From Oreohelix idahoensis (taxonomy: Eukaryota; Mollusca; Gastropoda; Stylommatophora; Oreohelicidae): 64,000 bases of DNA. The position numbers were made by a program, and so were the translations under genes. The DNA lies in contig JAMPIV010000279.1 of NCBI GenBank assembly GCA_024509875.1, positions 55,110 through 119,109 of the forward strand. Direction: 5' to 3'. The notes under the pieces were generated by a model, which made no database searches, had not been told where the DNA came from, and saw nothing but the letters and a program-made list of their open reading frames with translations. Each line of letters begins with the position of its first letter. Position 1 is the first letter of the stretch. Below are positions 54,320 through 64,000 of this stretch, piece by piece.

Positions 54320-57300
54320 TCATGTGGAATCGTGTGGGCATCTGGACAGAATGTCTGCCATCACATTATCCGAACCACGGATAGCTCGAACCGAGAAATG
54401 AAATGGTTGAAGAGCTATGGCATAACGAGTGGACCTCGAGCTCTTCAAGTTTTTGCTCTGAATAGCAGTAAGCGCTTTCTGGTCGGTTTCCACAATGAAA
54501 TGTGCGCCTAGAAGAAATCTTTGTAACTTCAGAATAGACCATACCATAGCCAATAACTCACGGTCTAAAACCGAGTAATTCTTTTCTGCAGCATTTAATT
54601 TCCTAGAGATATACATCACCGGATGCAGAGTATCAGAATACTCCTGCATTAGTGCTGCCCCAATCCCAGTTGACGAGGCGTCACTTCGAAGAACAAAAGT
54701 CTTCTCAATAGTAGGTAACCTAAGAATAGGTGGAGATGAAAATAGGGCTTTAACCTGGTCCAATGAGGATTGACATTCTTTAGACCAGCGGATCAGATTA
54801 GGCGACCCTTTCTTCAATAAAGTAGAAAGCGGTGCCATAATGGAGGACAGATTCGGAATGAATCGTCCGTAGAATTGGATCAAACCTAATAGACTCCTTA
54901 CTTGTTTCTTCGTCTTAGGGACCGAAATGTTAAGTATTTTTGAAACATTGTGGTCCTCTGTCTTTAAAAGACCATGACCAACACGATGACCTAGGAAAGA
55001 AATCTCGCTAAATCCTATAAAGGCTTTAGAGGGTTTTGCAGTCAAGTTATACTCGCGAAGAGTAGACAGTAATTCGTATAAACCCAAATAGTGATCTTCC
55101 CAGGAATCACTGAATAGACAGATATCATCTAGGTATGCTATGACATCTGTACGATATGCGAGAATTCGCCGCATCATGCGTACGAATGTAGCAGGGGCGT
55201 TCATAAGACCAAAAGGCATGAAATTCCATTGGAATAAACCCCTAGGTGTAGAAAAAGCTGTAAAAGGTTTGGCACGTTCAGTTAGCGGGACTTGCCAATA
55301 ACCTTTAGACAAATCTAGTTTGGTAAAGAATCTAGAATTAGAAAGTTTATTGAGTAGCTCTTCTAATGAAGGCATAGGTTCAGCATCGAACTTCGTAACT
55401 TGGTTCAATTTGCGATAATCTACGCAAATGCGAATGTTATTATCCTTCTTTCGAACAATAACCATAGACGAAGAGTATGCTGAAGTGGATGGTTCAATGA
55501 TTTCCAAACGTATCATTTCATCCAATTCTTTTTCGACTTGAGACTGGAAATGGATAGGTATTGGATAGGGTCTGACTCTGATAGGATTATGATCAGTTAG
55601 CACAATGTCATGTTCAATGACATGTGTGTGTCCCGGGATGTCTGTAAGAACATCCTGAAATGTTTGCAACATCGAAGAAACTTGTCGATGTTCCTCAGCG
55701 GAAAGATTTGGAGAAACGGTCACGTTTTTCCAAGATTCCGTAGAATAAAGTGGGACCATAGAAAGAGGAAGATTGACATCAGAAAAAGTAGTTTCCTCAT
55801 CCTGTATAACTGACAGAGATGAGTACTGACCATGAGGTGCTTGAGAATTGTCCGTTGCCTGGAAAATAGGCTGCAAATAGTCAGGTCTTTCATAAAATTC
55901 CGTGAGCATATTTATGTGGAAAGTTTTATGCTTTCCATCAATATCGACAACATAGTCGACATCAGAAATTTTGGAGACTATTGCATATGGACCTTTCCAT
56001 GCAATTAGAAGTCTGTTCTCCCTTGAAGGAAGTAGAACGAGAGCTTTGTCACCTGGACAAAGTTGTCGTAGACATCTATTCTTATTTGCAAACTGCCTTG
56101 CCTTTTCTTTAGCAAATTCGGAAGACGAAGTTGCTAGTTTGCATGCCTCGATGATCTTTTGCCTAAGAGCAATGACGTACTCATAAGAAGATTGAGTCTC
56201 ATCGCTAATATTATCGGCAGTGATTAGATCGTGAAGTAAAGACATAGGGCCGCGCGGTTGCGCGCCAAAGACAAGTTCAAAAGGGGAAAACCCCGTATGT
56301 TCATTGGGGACCTCTCTATACGCAAAGAGAGCCGCGGGTAAGACCCTGTCCCAATCCTGAGGATGATCCTCAGTTATTTTACCAAGTAAAGTTTTCAGAG
56401 TCCTATTTAAACGTTCGACCAACCCATTAGACATTGGGTGATAGATACTGCTGAGAGACCTTTTAATGTGTAGCATAGACATTACCTGTGACATAGTGTC
56501 TGATATAAGTTGAGTGCCATGGTCTGACAATATTTCTCCGGGAAAACCCAAGCGAGAAAATATCAGCCAAAGAGCGTCTGCGATATCAGCAGTTGAGATG
56601 CTCTTGAGAGGTATTGCCTCTGGCCAACGTGTGCACATATCGACACATGTAAGAATAAATTGATGTCCTCTAGCCGACTTAATTCTAAAAGGACCGATAA
56701 TATCTATTGCCATTTTTTGAAAAGGGCGAATAGGAATGTCAGCAGCCTGGATAGGCGCAGCATGTCGTGGTCCTTTAGATTTGACCTCCTGACATACTTT
56801 GCAAGAGCGACAGTACATTCGTATGTCCTTGCTCACAAATGGCCAAAAGAAAGCCGCAAGAACCCTCGACTTTGTACGGGAAAAACCCATATGTCCAGCA
56901 CATTGCGAGTCATGAGCATGTTGCAATATTTGCAATCTCATGCTCATAGGCACAAGAATTTGTGAATGAGTGGACGTAGTCGAGTCTTGTACCATACGTA
57001 CAAGTACGCCGTTCTTCATAGAAATCCAAGATTTTCTATTAGTATTCTGATTAGGATCACCTTTTTTTGCTAGAATGAAGAATTTTTGTAAAGAAGGATC
57101 TTCTTCTTGCAATTTGATAAATGAGTCACGTGTAATAGTCAAGTGACTATCTTGGTCATTTACTTCATCATTATTAGTTAATGAAGTTTGAGGTGGATCC
57201 AGAGCATGTGCTCTTGTGACCACCGCATTGGTAGCTTCAATGTTTTGCTCTTCCCAAACAGCAATCTGCTGTGGGGTACATTCCCTAACTCCGTGAATAC

Positions 57301-59239
57301 GACCAATAATAAGGTCCGCAATAGGGTTTGGAAGTAGACACGCGTGGACCTCTCCCGTGAAGAAAGGAGTAGCAATATGTATTATGGCAGTAGGATACTT
57401 TTCCAACGTGCCACCAAATGTGACACATTTAATGACCTTTCCTGTAGCACAGGATGGATCTACAAGAGATTGCCTAACGCCGACAGTAGTACATCCAGAA
57501 TCAAACAACACCGAGACTGGATTACTATTTACAAGCCCCTTATGTAATATAAGAGAACCTCTCCCATCATGAGCAACATTAGCAGGAAGAGCGGGCAAAG
57601 GATGACCACAGCTTAGAGTACTAACGGTTTTCGGATCAAATAAAGTACTGCATTGGATACATTTATTTGCCCTACCAAAATCAAAAGATGAGCATCCGAT
57701 AGCATTATGGTCTTTATCATTATTAACCTGTTTATCTGCTCCCTGAGATTCTTGTTGAACAGAGTTTGTCTGTTGATATCTTTTTCTCTTATGTTGCGAT
57801 CTACCGCGACCATTATTGCCTCTGCAATTATCATTAAAGTCCCTACTGTAATTTTTATCCTGGTTTGAGTTCCAGTTTCCATAACTGTCATTACCATCTC
57901 TATGCTGTTGAGAACCTCTATTATCTTGGTATTGAGGTCTCTGCAAAAAATATTTCCCTCTATGCCGATTACCTTTGTGAAAATTTCTAAAGTTAACCGG
58001 AGTAGAATACCGTGTAGTATTAGGTTGTCTCCAGTTCTGGGAAGAAGAATCACCCTGGAATTGATTACTATGGTTCTGGGCATAATTACGGTTACTCTTT
58101 TTATTGAAATTTTGCTGGCTACCCTGAAATTTACGCATAAAATTTGGGCCATAAGGTGCTGCCGAAGCAACTGGCAGACCTTCTTTTACCTTAGAGTTGC
58201 TAATGGTTATGTGAGGATGCGCAGTAACATACTGGCTACAGTATTCTTCCATTTCTTTTATGTTTTTAGGCTTACGCTCATGAAGAAAAGAAAGAAAAGC
58301 TTCATTAACAGAAGACATAACCTTGTCTCTAAGTAGTAAATCCATAAGGGCTTCAAATGTACTTTCTGTCTTAGACAACTCAACCCATCGTAAAAAAGTA
58401 AGACGTATGCCTGAGATGAATTCAGAGAATTCAACTCCAGTTTCTGGTAACATGTTTTTAAATTTAAGACGATATCCGTCCTCGTTAAGTTGGTACTTCT
58501 TTAACAATGCCGCCCTGACAACCTCATAGTTGTTTTTGTCAGGCACATCTACCATACTCAACAAAGTCAAAGCATCACCTCTAAGTATCTTGGACAGATG
58601 ATAAACATATAATGTTTTATCTATATTATGCACCTTACATGCACTTTCAAATCTATCTAGATAAAATGTTATATCATCAATTGAGGGATTAAATGCTGGT
58701 AGATTAAGCTTGAAATCCTTAGCATTAGTCTTACCTGATACCTTATTTGCATCATTAGCATTACCAGTGTTCAATAACTTTAACTTCTCTAACTCTAAAG
58801 CTAAGAGTTTTTCTTCATGCTCCATTTTTGCTTTTCTCTCATCAGCTTCTCTTTGTAACCTTCTTTCTTCAGCCTCAGCCTGTAACTTTCTTTCTTCAGC
58901 CTGAGCCTGTAACTTTTTTTCTTCAGCCTGAGCCTGTAACTTTTTTTCTTCAACCTCTATTTCAAGTCTCTTATTTTCAGCTTCTTTTTCAAGCCTCTTC
59001 TCCTGAGATTCTGCTTCTCTTTTTTGTTTTTCCATTTCCATTTGTAATCTTTTTTCATCTACCTGCATCTGCAGTTTTAAATTTTCAGCATCTATTCTCT
59101 TTTGTTCAGTTTGTTCTTTCATTTTCTTTTCCTCCGACTTCAATGCCTTGGCATATTGAACAGTCGCAAATTCTTCTAATTTATCACCTGTCTTCCCAAG
59201 GGCTTTACCCTGCTCAATAAAGTACTCAAATGTAGACAT
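54320..59239 (-). CDS. Gag-Pol polyprotein, intact, integrase before RT
   Basis: This 1639-residue ORF has no frameshift or stop. In order: N-terminal helix and coiled coil (1-150, with a repeated EEKKLQAQA unit); capsid-like domain (~183-340); Asn/Gln/Arg-rich basic region (~370-510) in place of a CCHC knuckle; CxxC...CGH cluster (~523-545); retropepsin with FDSG (Asp ~580); integrase with HHCC zinc domain (~772-817), catalytic AIDIIG (~846), SDHGTQ (~909) and NGLVERLNR (Glu ~943), and GPYAIV module (~1083); RT with SSMVIVRK, CVDYRKLN, KLDLSKGYWQVP and YLDDI (~1371); RNase H with RSDASS, DRELLAM and TDQKAL to the C-terminus. The gypsy-type sequences are in the order known from Gmr1-type elements. 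There is no envelope gene. Confidence 0.93.
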   Translation of the reverse strand: MSTFEYFIEQGKALGKTGDKLEEFATVQYAKALKSEEKKMKEQTEQKRIDAENLKLQMQVDEKRLQMEMEKQKREAESQEKRLEKEAENKRLEIEVEEKKLQAQAEEKKLQAQAEERKLQAEAEERRLQREADERKAKMEHEEKLLALELEKLKLLNTGNANDANKVSGKTNAKDFKLNLPAFNPSIDDITFYLDRFESACKVHNIDKTLYVYHLSKILRGDALTLLSMVDVPDKNNYEVVRAALLKKYQLNEDGYRLKFKNMLPETGVEFSEFISGIRLTFLRWVELSKTESTFEALMDLLLRDKVMSSVNEAFLSFLHERKPKNIKEMEEYCSQYVTAHPHITISNSKVKEGLPVASAAPYGPNFMRKFQGSQQNFNKKSNRNYAQNHSNQFQGDSSSQNWRQPNTTRYSTPVNFRNFHKGNRHRGKYFLQRPQYQDNRGSQQHRDGNDSYGNWNSNQDKNYSRDFNDNCRGNNGRGRSQHKRKRYQQTNSVQQESQGADKQVNNDKDHNAIGCSSFDFGRANKCIQCSTLFDPKTVSTLSCGHPLPALPANVAHDGRGSLILHKGLVNSNPVSVLFDSGCTTVGVRQSLVDPSCATGKVIKCVTFGGTLEKYPTAIIHIATPFFTGEVHACLLPNPIADLIIGRIHGVRECTPQQIAVWEEQNIEATNAVVTRAHALDPPQTSLTNNDEVNDQDSHLTITRDSFIKLQEEDPSLQKFFILAKKGDPNQNTNRKSWISMKNGVLVRMVQDSTTSTHSQILVPMSMRLQILQHAHDSQCAGHMGFSRTKSRVLAAFFWPFVSKDIRMYCRSCKVCQEVKSKGPRHAAPIQAADIPIRPFQKMAIDIIGPFRIKSARGHQFILTCVDMCTRWPEAIPLKSISTADIADALWLIFSRLGFPGEILSDHGTQLISDTMSQVMSMLHIKRSLSSIYHPMSNGLVERLNRTLKTLLGKITEDHPQDWDRVLPAALFAYREVPNEHTGFSPFELVFGAQPRGPMSLLHDLITADNISDETQSSYEYVIALRQKIIEACKLATSSSEFAKEKARQFANKNRCLRQLCPGDKALVLLPSRENRLLIAWKGPYAIVSKISDVDYVVDIDGKHKTFHINMLTEFYERPDYLQPIFQATDNSQAPHGQYSSLSVIQDEETTFSDVNLPLSMVPLYSTESWKNVTVSPNLSAEEHRQVSSMLQTFQDVLTDIPGHTHVIEHDIVLTDHNPIRVRPYPIPIHFQSQVEKELDEMIRLEIIEPSTSAYSSSMVIVRKKDNNIRICVDYRKLNQVTKFDAEPMPSLEELLNKLSNSRFFTKLDLSKGYWQVPLTERAKPFTAFSTPRGLFQWNFMPFGLMNAPATFVRMMRRILAYRTDVIAYLDDICLFSDSWEDHYLGLYELLSTLREYNLTAKPSKAFIGFSEISFLGHRVGHGLLKTEDHNVSKILNISVPKTKKQVRSLLGLIQFYGRFIPNLSSIMAPLSTLLKKGSPNLIRWSKECQSSLDQVKALFSSPPILRLPTIEKTFVLRSDASSTGIGAALMQEYSDTLHPVMYISRKLNAAEKNYSVLDRELLAMVWSILKLQRFLLGAHFIVETDQKALTAIQSKNLKSSRSTRYAIALQPFHFSVRAIRGSDNVMADILSRCPHDST

Positions 59240-60731
59240 GATGTCTAAAATGTGAGTACAGAACCTGAAATAATTAATTATCTTATTTCAATCTTAATAG
59301 CAACAAGACTTAATAAAGTGCTTGTATAATCACTATGTTTACTCCAATCTCTGTGGGAAACAAGATTTGACACCAACTTGTATTATCAAATGTATAATAA
59401 TATCACAAGTCACCTCTTAATCATCAGTGCACTACCCAAATCAGTGCATAACCATCAGTTATTTATCATAACTGCACTACAATAGTGCATAAGCAAAAAA
59501 CCACCAGTTAGTTATGATAAGTGCACTATAGACCAATAGTGCATGAGCATATATGTAACAATAGTGAAAGCTAACTATGCAAGAACTATGTAAACAATAA
59601 CAAGACAATGTAAACAATAACAAAGGTCACCAACAATGTAAACAATAACAAAGATCAAAGTCAATGTAAACAACAACAAAGATCAAAGTCAATGTAAACA
59701 ATAACAAAGATCAGAGTCAATGTAAACAACAACAAAGATCAAAGTCAATGTAAACAATAACAAAGATCAAACAATACGAAAACATTCGCATAAGTCAAAT
59801 AAATAAACAGCGAAAACTAAAAAGAAATATGCGAAGATATGACAAACAAATGACGCTACAGTGTATACACAAAAATTTTGTAAAGAACTGAATAATAGAA
59901 AAGAGGAGACCTACAAATACAAACAAATGAAATCGAAACTAAAAAACAGAAAGAGAGAGAAAAAAATATATATATACAAAAAACGAAAATAAAGCACAAC
60001 TCGTCACAACTAAACAGATATAGCAACGATTGTCGCTAGCAAATTTCACAGTAGGAAATTCGCACAGTCCCTAACGAAAACGCTAACAGTAGAACCTCTG
60101 TGACGTGGTATCTTCTACTGAAAGACACCGCCCAACCGAAAAACCCGCTGAAATATAAACATATAAATATTCAAATACAAATAACATTTAACATGTAACA
60201 TGTAAACAGTGTGAAAAATGTGAGAGACAGAAGGCTCAGTTAGAACATAAGGGCACAGTTCACAAACAAAACAGGCCACTTAACTTCTATGAATCCACAA
60301 CGTCAGCACAGTTCAGAACAGGATGTGATCAGCATTCTTAGGACAATGATCCAACGTTGATCCATATCTGCTCTCATAAACTGCCATGACGAAGGAAATG
60401 AGCTTCTGACAGAAAACAGCTTCTGAACTTGACCTTCTGAATTGACTTGAGCACTTGACCTTCTCAATCCGGAACAGTTGTTACGGCACTTGTCCTTCTT
60501 CCTAACAGATCAGGAAATCGATTTGCTCGGCACTTGTCCTTCTATCGTAGGAAAACTGCCAACTTGACGAGCAACGCCGGGTATTTTGAAACAATTTCCA
60601 ACTTTCAGCAACGCCGGGTACTTTCAAAATCTTTCATCAAACATTGAGGTGATGAGTTGAAACTGTAATGTTGAAAGCTTGATGATGATGTCTGGGTTTG
60701 TTGACCCCCTTGATAGCTGGTACCAGAGTAA
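59240..60731 (-). other. Long leader of copy A
   Basis: About 1.5 kb of A-rich untranslated sequence between LTR and gag. It contains a 28-bp tandem repeat (59607-59770), GTGCATAA/GTGCACTA repeats at 59430-59550, and CACTTG(T/A)CCTTCT repeated at 60432-60545. No ORF of interest. Confidence 0.7.
59607..59770. repeat. 28-bp tandem repeat in the leader, six copies
   Basis: Units start at 59607, 59635, 59663, 59691, 59719 and 59747, each beginning AATGTAAACAA(T/C)AACAAAG. Alternate copies carry AATAAC and AACAAC, hinting at a 56-bp dimer. Confidence 0.93.
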
Positions 60732-60749
60732 ACCAACAATTGGCCACCA
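60732..60749 (-). other. Probable primer-binding site of copy A
   Basis: Minus-strand TGGTGGCCAATTGTTGG starts four bases after the 5' LTR end and begins with TGG, the complement of a tRNA CCA end. The tRNA is not identified. Confidence 0.6.
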
Positions 60750-60753
60750 AAAA

Positions 60754-61173
60754 TGATAAGGGTGGATTTAACTGGAATGATAAGCCAAAGGGTCTGACCA
60801 CCAAAAGTGGATTTAGGCTGACGACAAATCACCACCCCTATCGACACCTGGTATAAAAGTGCAAGATGTAGGTGTCTTCTCTGGTTTATAGTGTTGCTGT
60901 GTATGTTGCAGTAGAACAGTTCACAGGGTACAACACAGGCAACATGATGTGTAGAGTCATGAAAATGGTAACTTCGCTTTATGTTTTATACCATTTATTG
61001 CACGCCACAAAACAGTCATGATATTTTGTCATCACCAACATAGTTTAACGAATGCAGCATTCAAAATCATATTAGCTGATAGTCATGTAGGATTCAATAC
61101 TCAATAGTTCTATTGTAAACAGATAGCTTCTGTATATTCGATATCATAAAGTTCTGGTTCATGAAGCTGTATA

Positions 61174-61235
<62 letters not shown>

Positions 61236-62928
61236 ATATAATATATATATATATATAGCACAGATCTGGGTGCCTAAGGTTCATACATATAACTTCTGCA
61301 ACAGTGTCAGCTGCAGATCATCAATGTTCATAGACAATAATAAATGCTCCCTTCCTGATGCTAGCAGATCAGATGTGTACAATAAGTCCGTTTACTGTCT
61401 GCACGTGAATAGCATACATGGAATACAGGTCAACCGACCCTTATAACCTTCCTAAGTCTAACCATCTGACTTGGACGTGATCTCTGATATAACGAATCCT
61501 GGAACACAGACAATAGTCTTGTTGGTCTAGAGCGACCCATATATATATAACTAGTTCAGGTATAAAGATACCGGTGGCGAAAATCCTAGTCAAAGTACCT
61601 CTCCATTTTGAATCACACAGGCGAGCAAGGAGCCACAAAATGACGAACTTCTAGATGATAGCATAAAGTTCGATACAAGAGGAATTACCTTTCTTCGGAA
61701 ATCAACCACGAACATATGCCTCCAGGCAGGCTTGAATAATACTGGGAAATAGTCTAGTTAGCTAACTAACTCACAAAGACAATGTATTTCCCTCAGAAAA
61801 TCACAAGACGCACATTGCGTCCGCTCGCTGCTCAGACCATTTCTAAACTCCCGAGCTGGGCGGAACACACCAAACGAACTACCAGTTTTGACATGCGCAG
61901 AACTCCAATCTCTGAGTCGCCGCTCACATAAGACGATTCTAAGAACATTCGAGATAAAAGTCTTACACAGTCGCGCCTTTTATGGTCATGAACAGAAGCG
62001 TTAAGACAGGTTTCAGACATCTACAACAGTTGACTGATACTACCAAATAAGGAGATATGGTCACGCTTCGTTCAAGAAATTATAGACCGAACGTGTCTCT
62101 ATACAAGAGAAGGCAAACTCATAAAAAATTGTAGTCTCGATATCTCGGGTTATGTCCCTTTGACTGTAAAAAACATAATACACCTTTCAGTCAAAAAATG
62201 ATCATACATACGAAAAATGATCATACAAAGACTTTGGAAAAAGTAATTATTTGTGCGTAACATTACCGCACCCTCCCGGGAAAAAAAATGAAACATTTTT
62301 TTTTTAAATCCTGGAGCCGGAAAAAATCTAGGCTCCTAACGCACGTATGATGCGCGGATATATACCTAACAAACTAGCTCAACGCATGGAGCGAAACTGA
62401 GATCATATCTCAGGTCCTTAGAGAAAAAATGTATCTAAGTTTTCGCGTATATATTCCAGGAAGGTGCCACCAACACACGCCACAATGATGGCAACATCAT
62501 AATAAAAGTCAAATTACTCTCATACCAATATATGAAATTAAATATATCATTATGATATCATACAATGTGTTGTGCAAATAGCGGTGTAATATACTAATAT
62601 ACCGCACTATATTATTACATTATATAATGCATCAGTAATTAATAACTAATACAATGTTATTCTTCGTTGACATAAAACAATCAATAGAAGAAGATGTGGA
62701 CATCATCCGCTCCCAATCTAGGACAGGACTTGATATCCTCAATGTTCCACAATGGACATAATCTCGCAGACTTCACTGATGTGCTGCGAAAATATCAATA
62801 ACACAAATCTTAAAGACAACTGGTAAATCTCTTAATACAATTATGCAAATATATTATCTAAATGTGGCCGAGTGATCTTTTGGCCCGTATATCACTAACT
62901 AAGCCTTCTTAGATAATTACATGGTACA
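60754..62928 (-). repeat. Shared LTR: 5' LTR of copy A and 3' LTR of copy B
   Basis: Twin of 52046-54222. On its left are the primer-binding site and leader of copy A; on its right are the polypurine tract and RNase H end of copy B. One LTR therefore serves two element bodies in the same orientation. A (TA)n run at 61178-61256 has an internal imperfection. Confidence 0.85.
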
Positions 62929-64000
62929 ATGTTATAAATTTCTCCCCAAAAAAGTGAGAAAAAATCTACTAACATGTCATTATAATATTGGACTGTATAT
63001 CAGGAAATATATATATGACAGAAGAATCATGTGGAATCGTGTGGGCATCTGGACAGAATGTCTGCCATCACATTATCCGAACCACGTGTCATAAAATTAA
63101 CAAGAGAAATGAAATGGTTGAAGAGCTATGGCATAACGAGTGGACCTCGAGCTCTTCAAGTTTTTGCTCTGAATAGCAGTAAGCGCTTTCTGGTCGGTTT
63201 CCACAATGAAATGTGCGCCTAGAAGAAATCTTTGTAACTTCAGAATAGACCATACCATAGCCAATAACTCACGGTCTAAAACCGAGTAATTCTTTTCTGC
63301 AGCATTTAATTTCCTAGAGATATACATCACCGGATGCAGAGTATCAGAATACTCCTGCATTAGTGCTGCTCCAATCCCAGTTGACGAGGCGTCACTTCGA
63401 AGAACAAAAGTCTTCTCAATAGTAGGTAACCTAAGAATAGGTGGAGATGAAAATAGGGCTTTAACCTGGTCCAATGAGGATTGACATTCTTTAGACCAGC
63501 GGATCAGATTAGGCGACCCTTTCTTCAATAAAGTAGAAAGCGGTGCCATAATGGAGGACAGATTCGGAATGAATCGTCCGTAGAATTGGATCAAACCTAA
63601 TAGACTCCTTACTTGTTTCTTCGTTTTAGGGACCGAAATGTTAAGTATTTTTGAAACATTGTGGTCCTCTGTCTTTAAAAGACCATGACCAACCCGATGA
63701 CCTAGGAAAGAAATCTCGCTAAATCCTATAAAGGCTTTAGAGGGTTTTGCAGTCAAGTTATACTCGCGAAGAGTAGACAGTAATTCGTATAAACCCAAAT
63801 AGTGATCTTCCCAGGAATCACTGAATAGACAGATAACATCTAGGTATGCTATGACATCTGTACGATATGCGAGAATTCGCCGCATCATGCGTACGAATGT
63901 AGCAGGGGCGTTCATAAGACCAAAAGGCATGAAATTCCATTGGAATAAACCCCTAGGTGTAGAAAAAGCTGTGTAAAAGGTTTGGCACGTTCAGTTAGCG
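62929..64000 (-). pseudogene. Copy B: pol end of a second element, defective
   Basis: The sequence matches 54223-55280 almost base for base and runs off the window. Three lesions distinguish it. First, the RT motif reads YLDV instead of YLDD (near 63833, plus-strand AACATC for ATCATC). Second, a two-base insertion near 63972 (GCTGTGTAAAAGG against GCTGTAAAAGG) shifts the frame upstream of MPFGLMNAP. Third, near 63086-63103 about 14 bases of the RNase H end are replaced by TGTCATAAAATTAACAAG, which brings in a stop after QPFHFS. RNase H motifs RSDASS, DRELLAM and TDQKAL remain. Confidence 0.9.

Larger units (their letters stand above)
52046..62928 (-). mobile_element. Intact gypsy-type element with PR-IN-RT-RH order (copy A)
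   Basis: Two ~2.18 kb LTRs (52046-~54222 and 60754-~62928) flank a leader with 28-bp repeats and a single 1639-codon Gag-Pol ORF. All catalytic motifs are present, so this copy could be active. The left end sits in a mariner (flank ...GCATG); the other flank is unavailable because the right LTR is directly followed by another element body. By eye the LTRs differ at about 17 places. The outer LTR edges are exact (TGATAAGG); the inner edges are estimated from the polypurine tract. Confidence 0.87.

Noticed and set aside
58828..59220. Phe/Leu/Pro-rich plus-strand ORF opposite gag
   Set aside because: It is the antisense shadow of the repeated Glu/Lys coiled coil of the minus-strand Gag.
54320..59239. 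Retroviral envelope gene downstream or overlapping
   Set aside because: Only ~100 bases separate the pol stop from the polypurine tract, and no other ORF in the interior has signal peptide or transmembrane character.
59607..59770. CRISPR-like regular repeats (also 2698, 6001, 11233)
   Set aside because: Units are contiguous with no unique spacers and the DNA is eukaryotic; these are ordinary tandem repeats.
60754..64000. Simple segmental duplication of 52046-55280
   Set aside because: The boundaries coincide exactly with the LTR end and the element body continues as expected for a second element, so a shared-LTR tandem explains it better; misassembly remains possible.

Overview
This is animal nuclear DNA. 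It is AT-rich, full of microsatellites and built almost entirely of nested transposable elements; I recognise no ordinary host gene, rRNA or tRNA gene. The mix (Ty3/gypsy-type LTR elements, a CR1-type LINE whose ORF1 carries an esterase, a Jockey-like LINE, a Penelope-like scrap, mariner and Tc1/mariner-like DNA transposons, a tRNA-derived SINE) fits an invertebrate. An arthropod is favoured by the type of Tc1-like transposase and the Jockey-like LINE, but the sequence does not prove it.

Layout. 1-2676 is the 3' end of a gypsy-type element (RNase H fragment plus a 1.96 kb LTR). 2677-12415 is mostly unrecognised DNA with tandem repeats and LINE scraps. 12421-20958 is a complete young LTR element (5-bp TSD GCCGC) whose only gene is an intact 1019-codon ORF with no reverse transcriptase. 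20964-24285 is unrecognised apart from a LINE 3' end. 24286-37025 is a broken Gag-protease gene that continues into an RRM-like RNA-binding domain. It is split by a solo LTR (24337-25109, TSD CGGGG) and by a complete 9.4 kb gypsy-type element (27279-36656, TSD CTGCC). 37590-44530 is a nearly full-length CR1-type LINE on the minus strand, with head-to-tail copies of its own 3' end and a nested short element. 45050-47830 is a degenerate minisatellite interrupted by a Tc1/mariner-like transposon, itself interrupted by a tRNA-derived SINE. 47990-50880 is a decayed Jockey-like LINE holding a Penelope-like insert. 51088-52045 is half of a mariner, cut off by a gypsy-type element. 52046-64000 holds an intact gypsy-type element (1639-residue Gag-Pol, minus strand) and, sharing one LTR with it head to tail, the start of a second, defective copy.

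How the genes relate. The gypsy-type elements form two related groups. Group 1 is the elements at 1, 12421 and 27279; group 2 is the intact element at 52046 and the Gag-protease-RRM gene at 24286. Wherever enough is present, integrase sequences lie before reverse transcriptase (PR-IN-RT-RH, the order known from Gmr1-type elements) rather than after it. The two complete group 1 elements have lost the integrase catalytic core and one has also lost RT and RNase H, so they probably depended on enzymes supplied by a relative. The element at 52046 is the only one here with every catalytic motif in place.

Most promising leads: the Gag-protease-RRM fusion, the RT-less 1019-codon element, the intact PR-IN-RT-RH element in a shared-LTR tandem, and paired covarying hairpins in the LTRs of the 27279 element.
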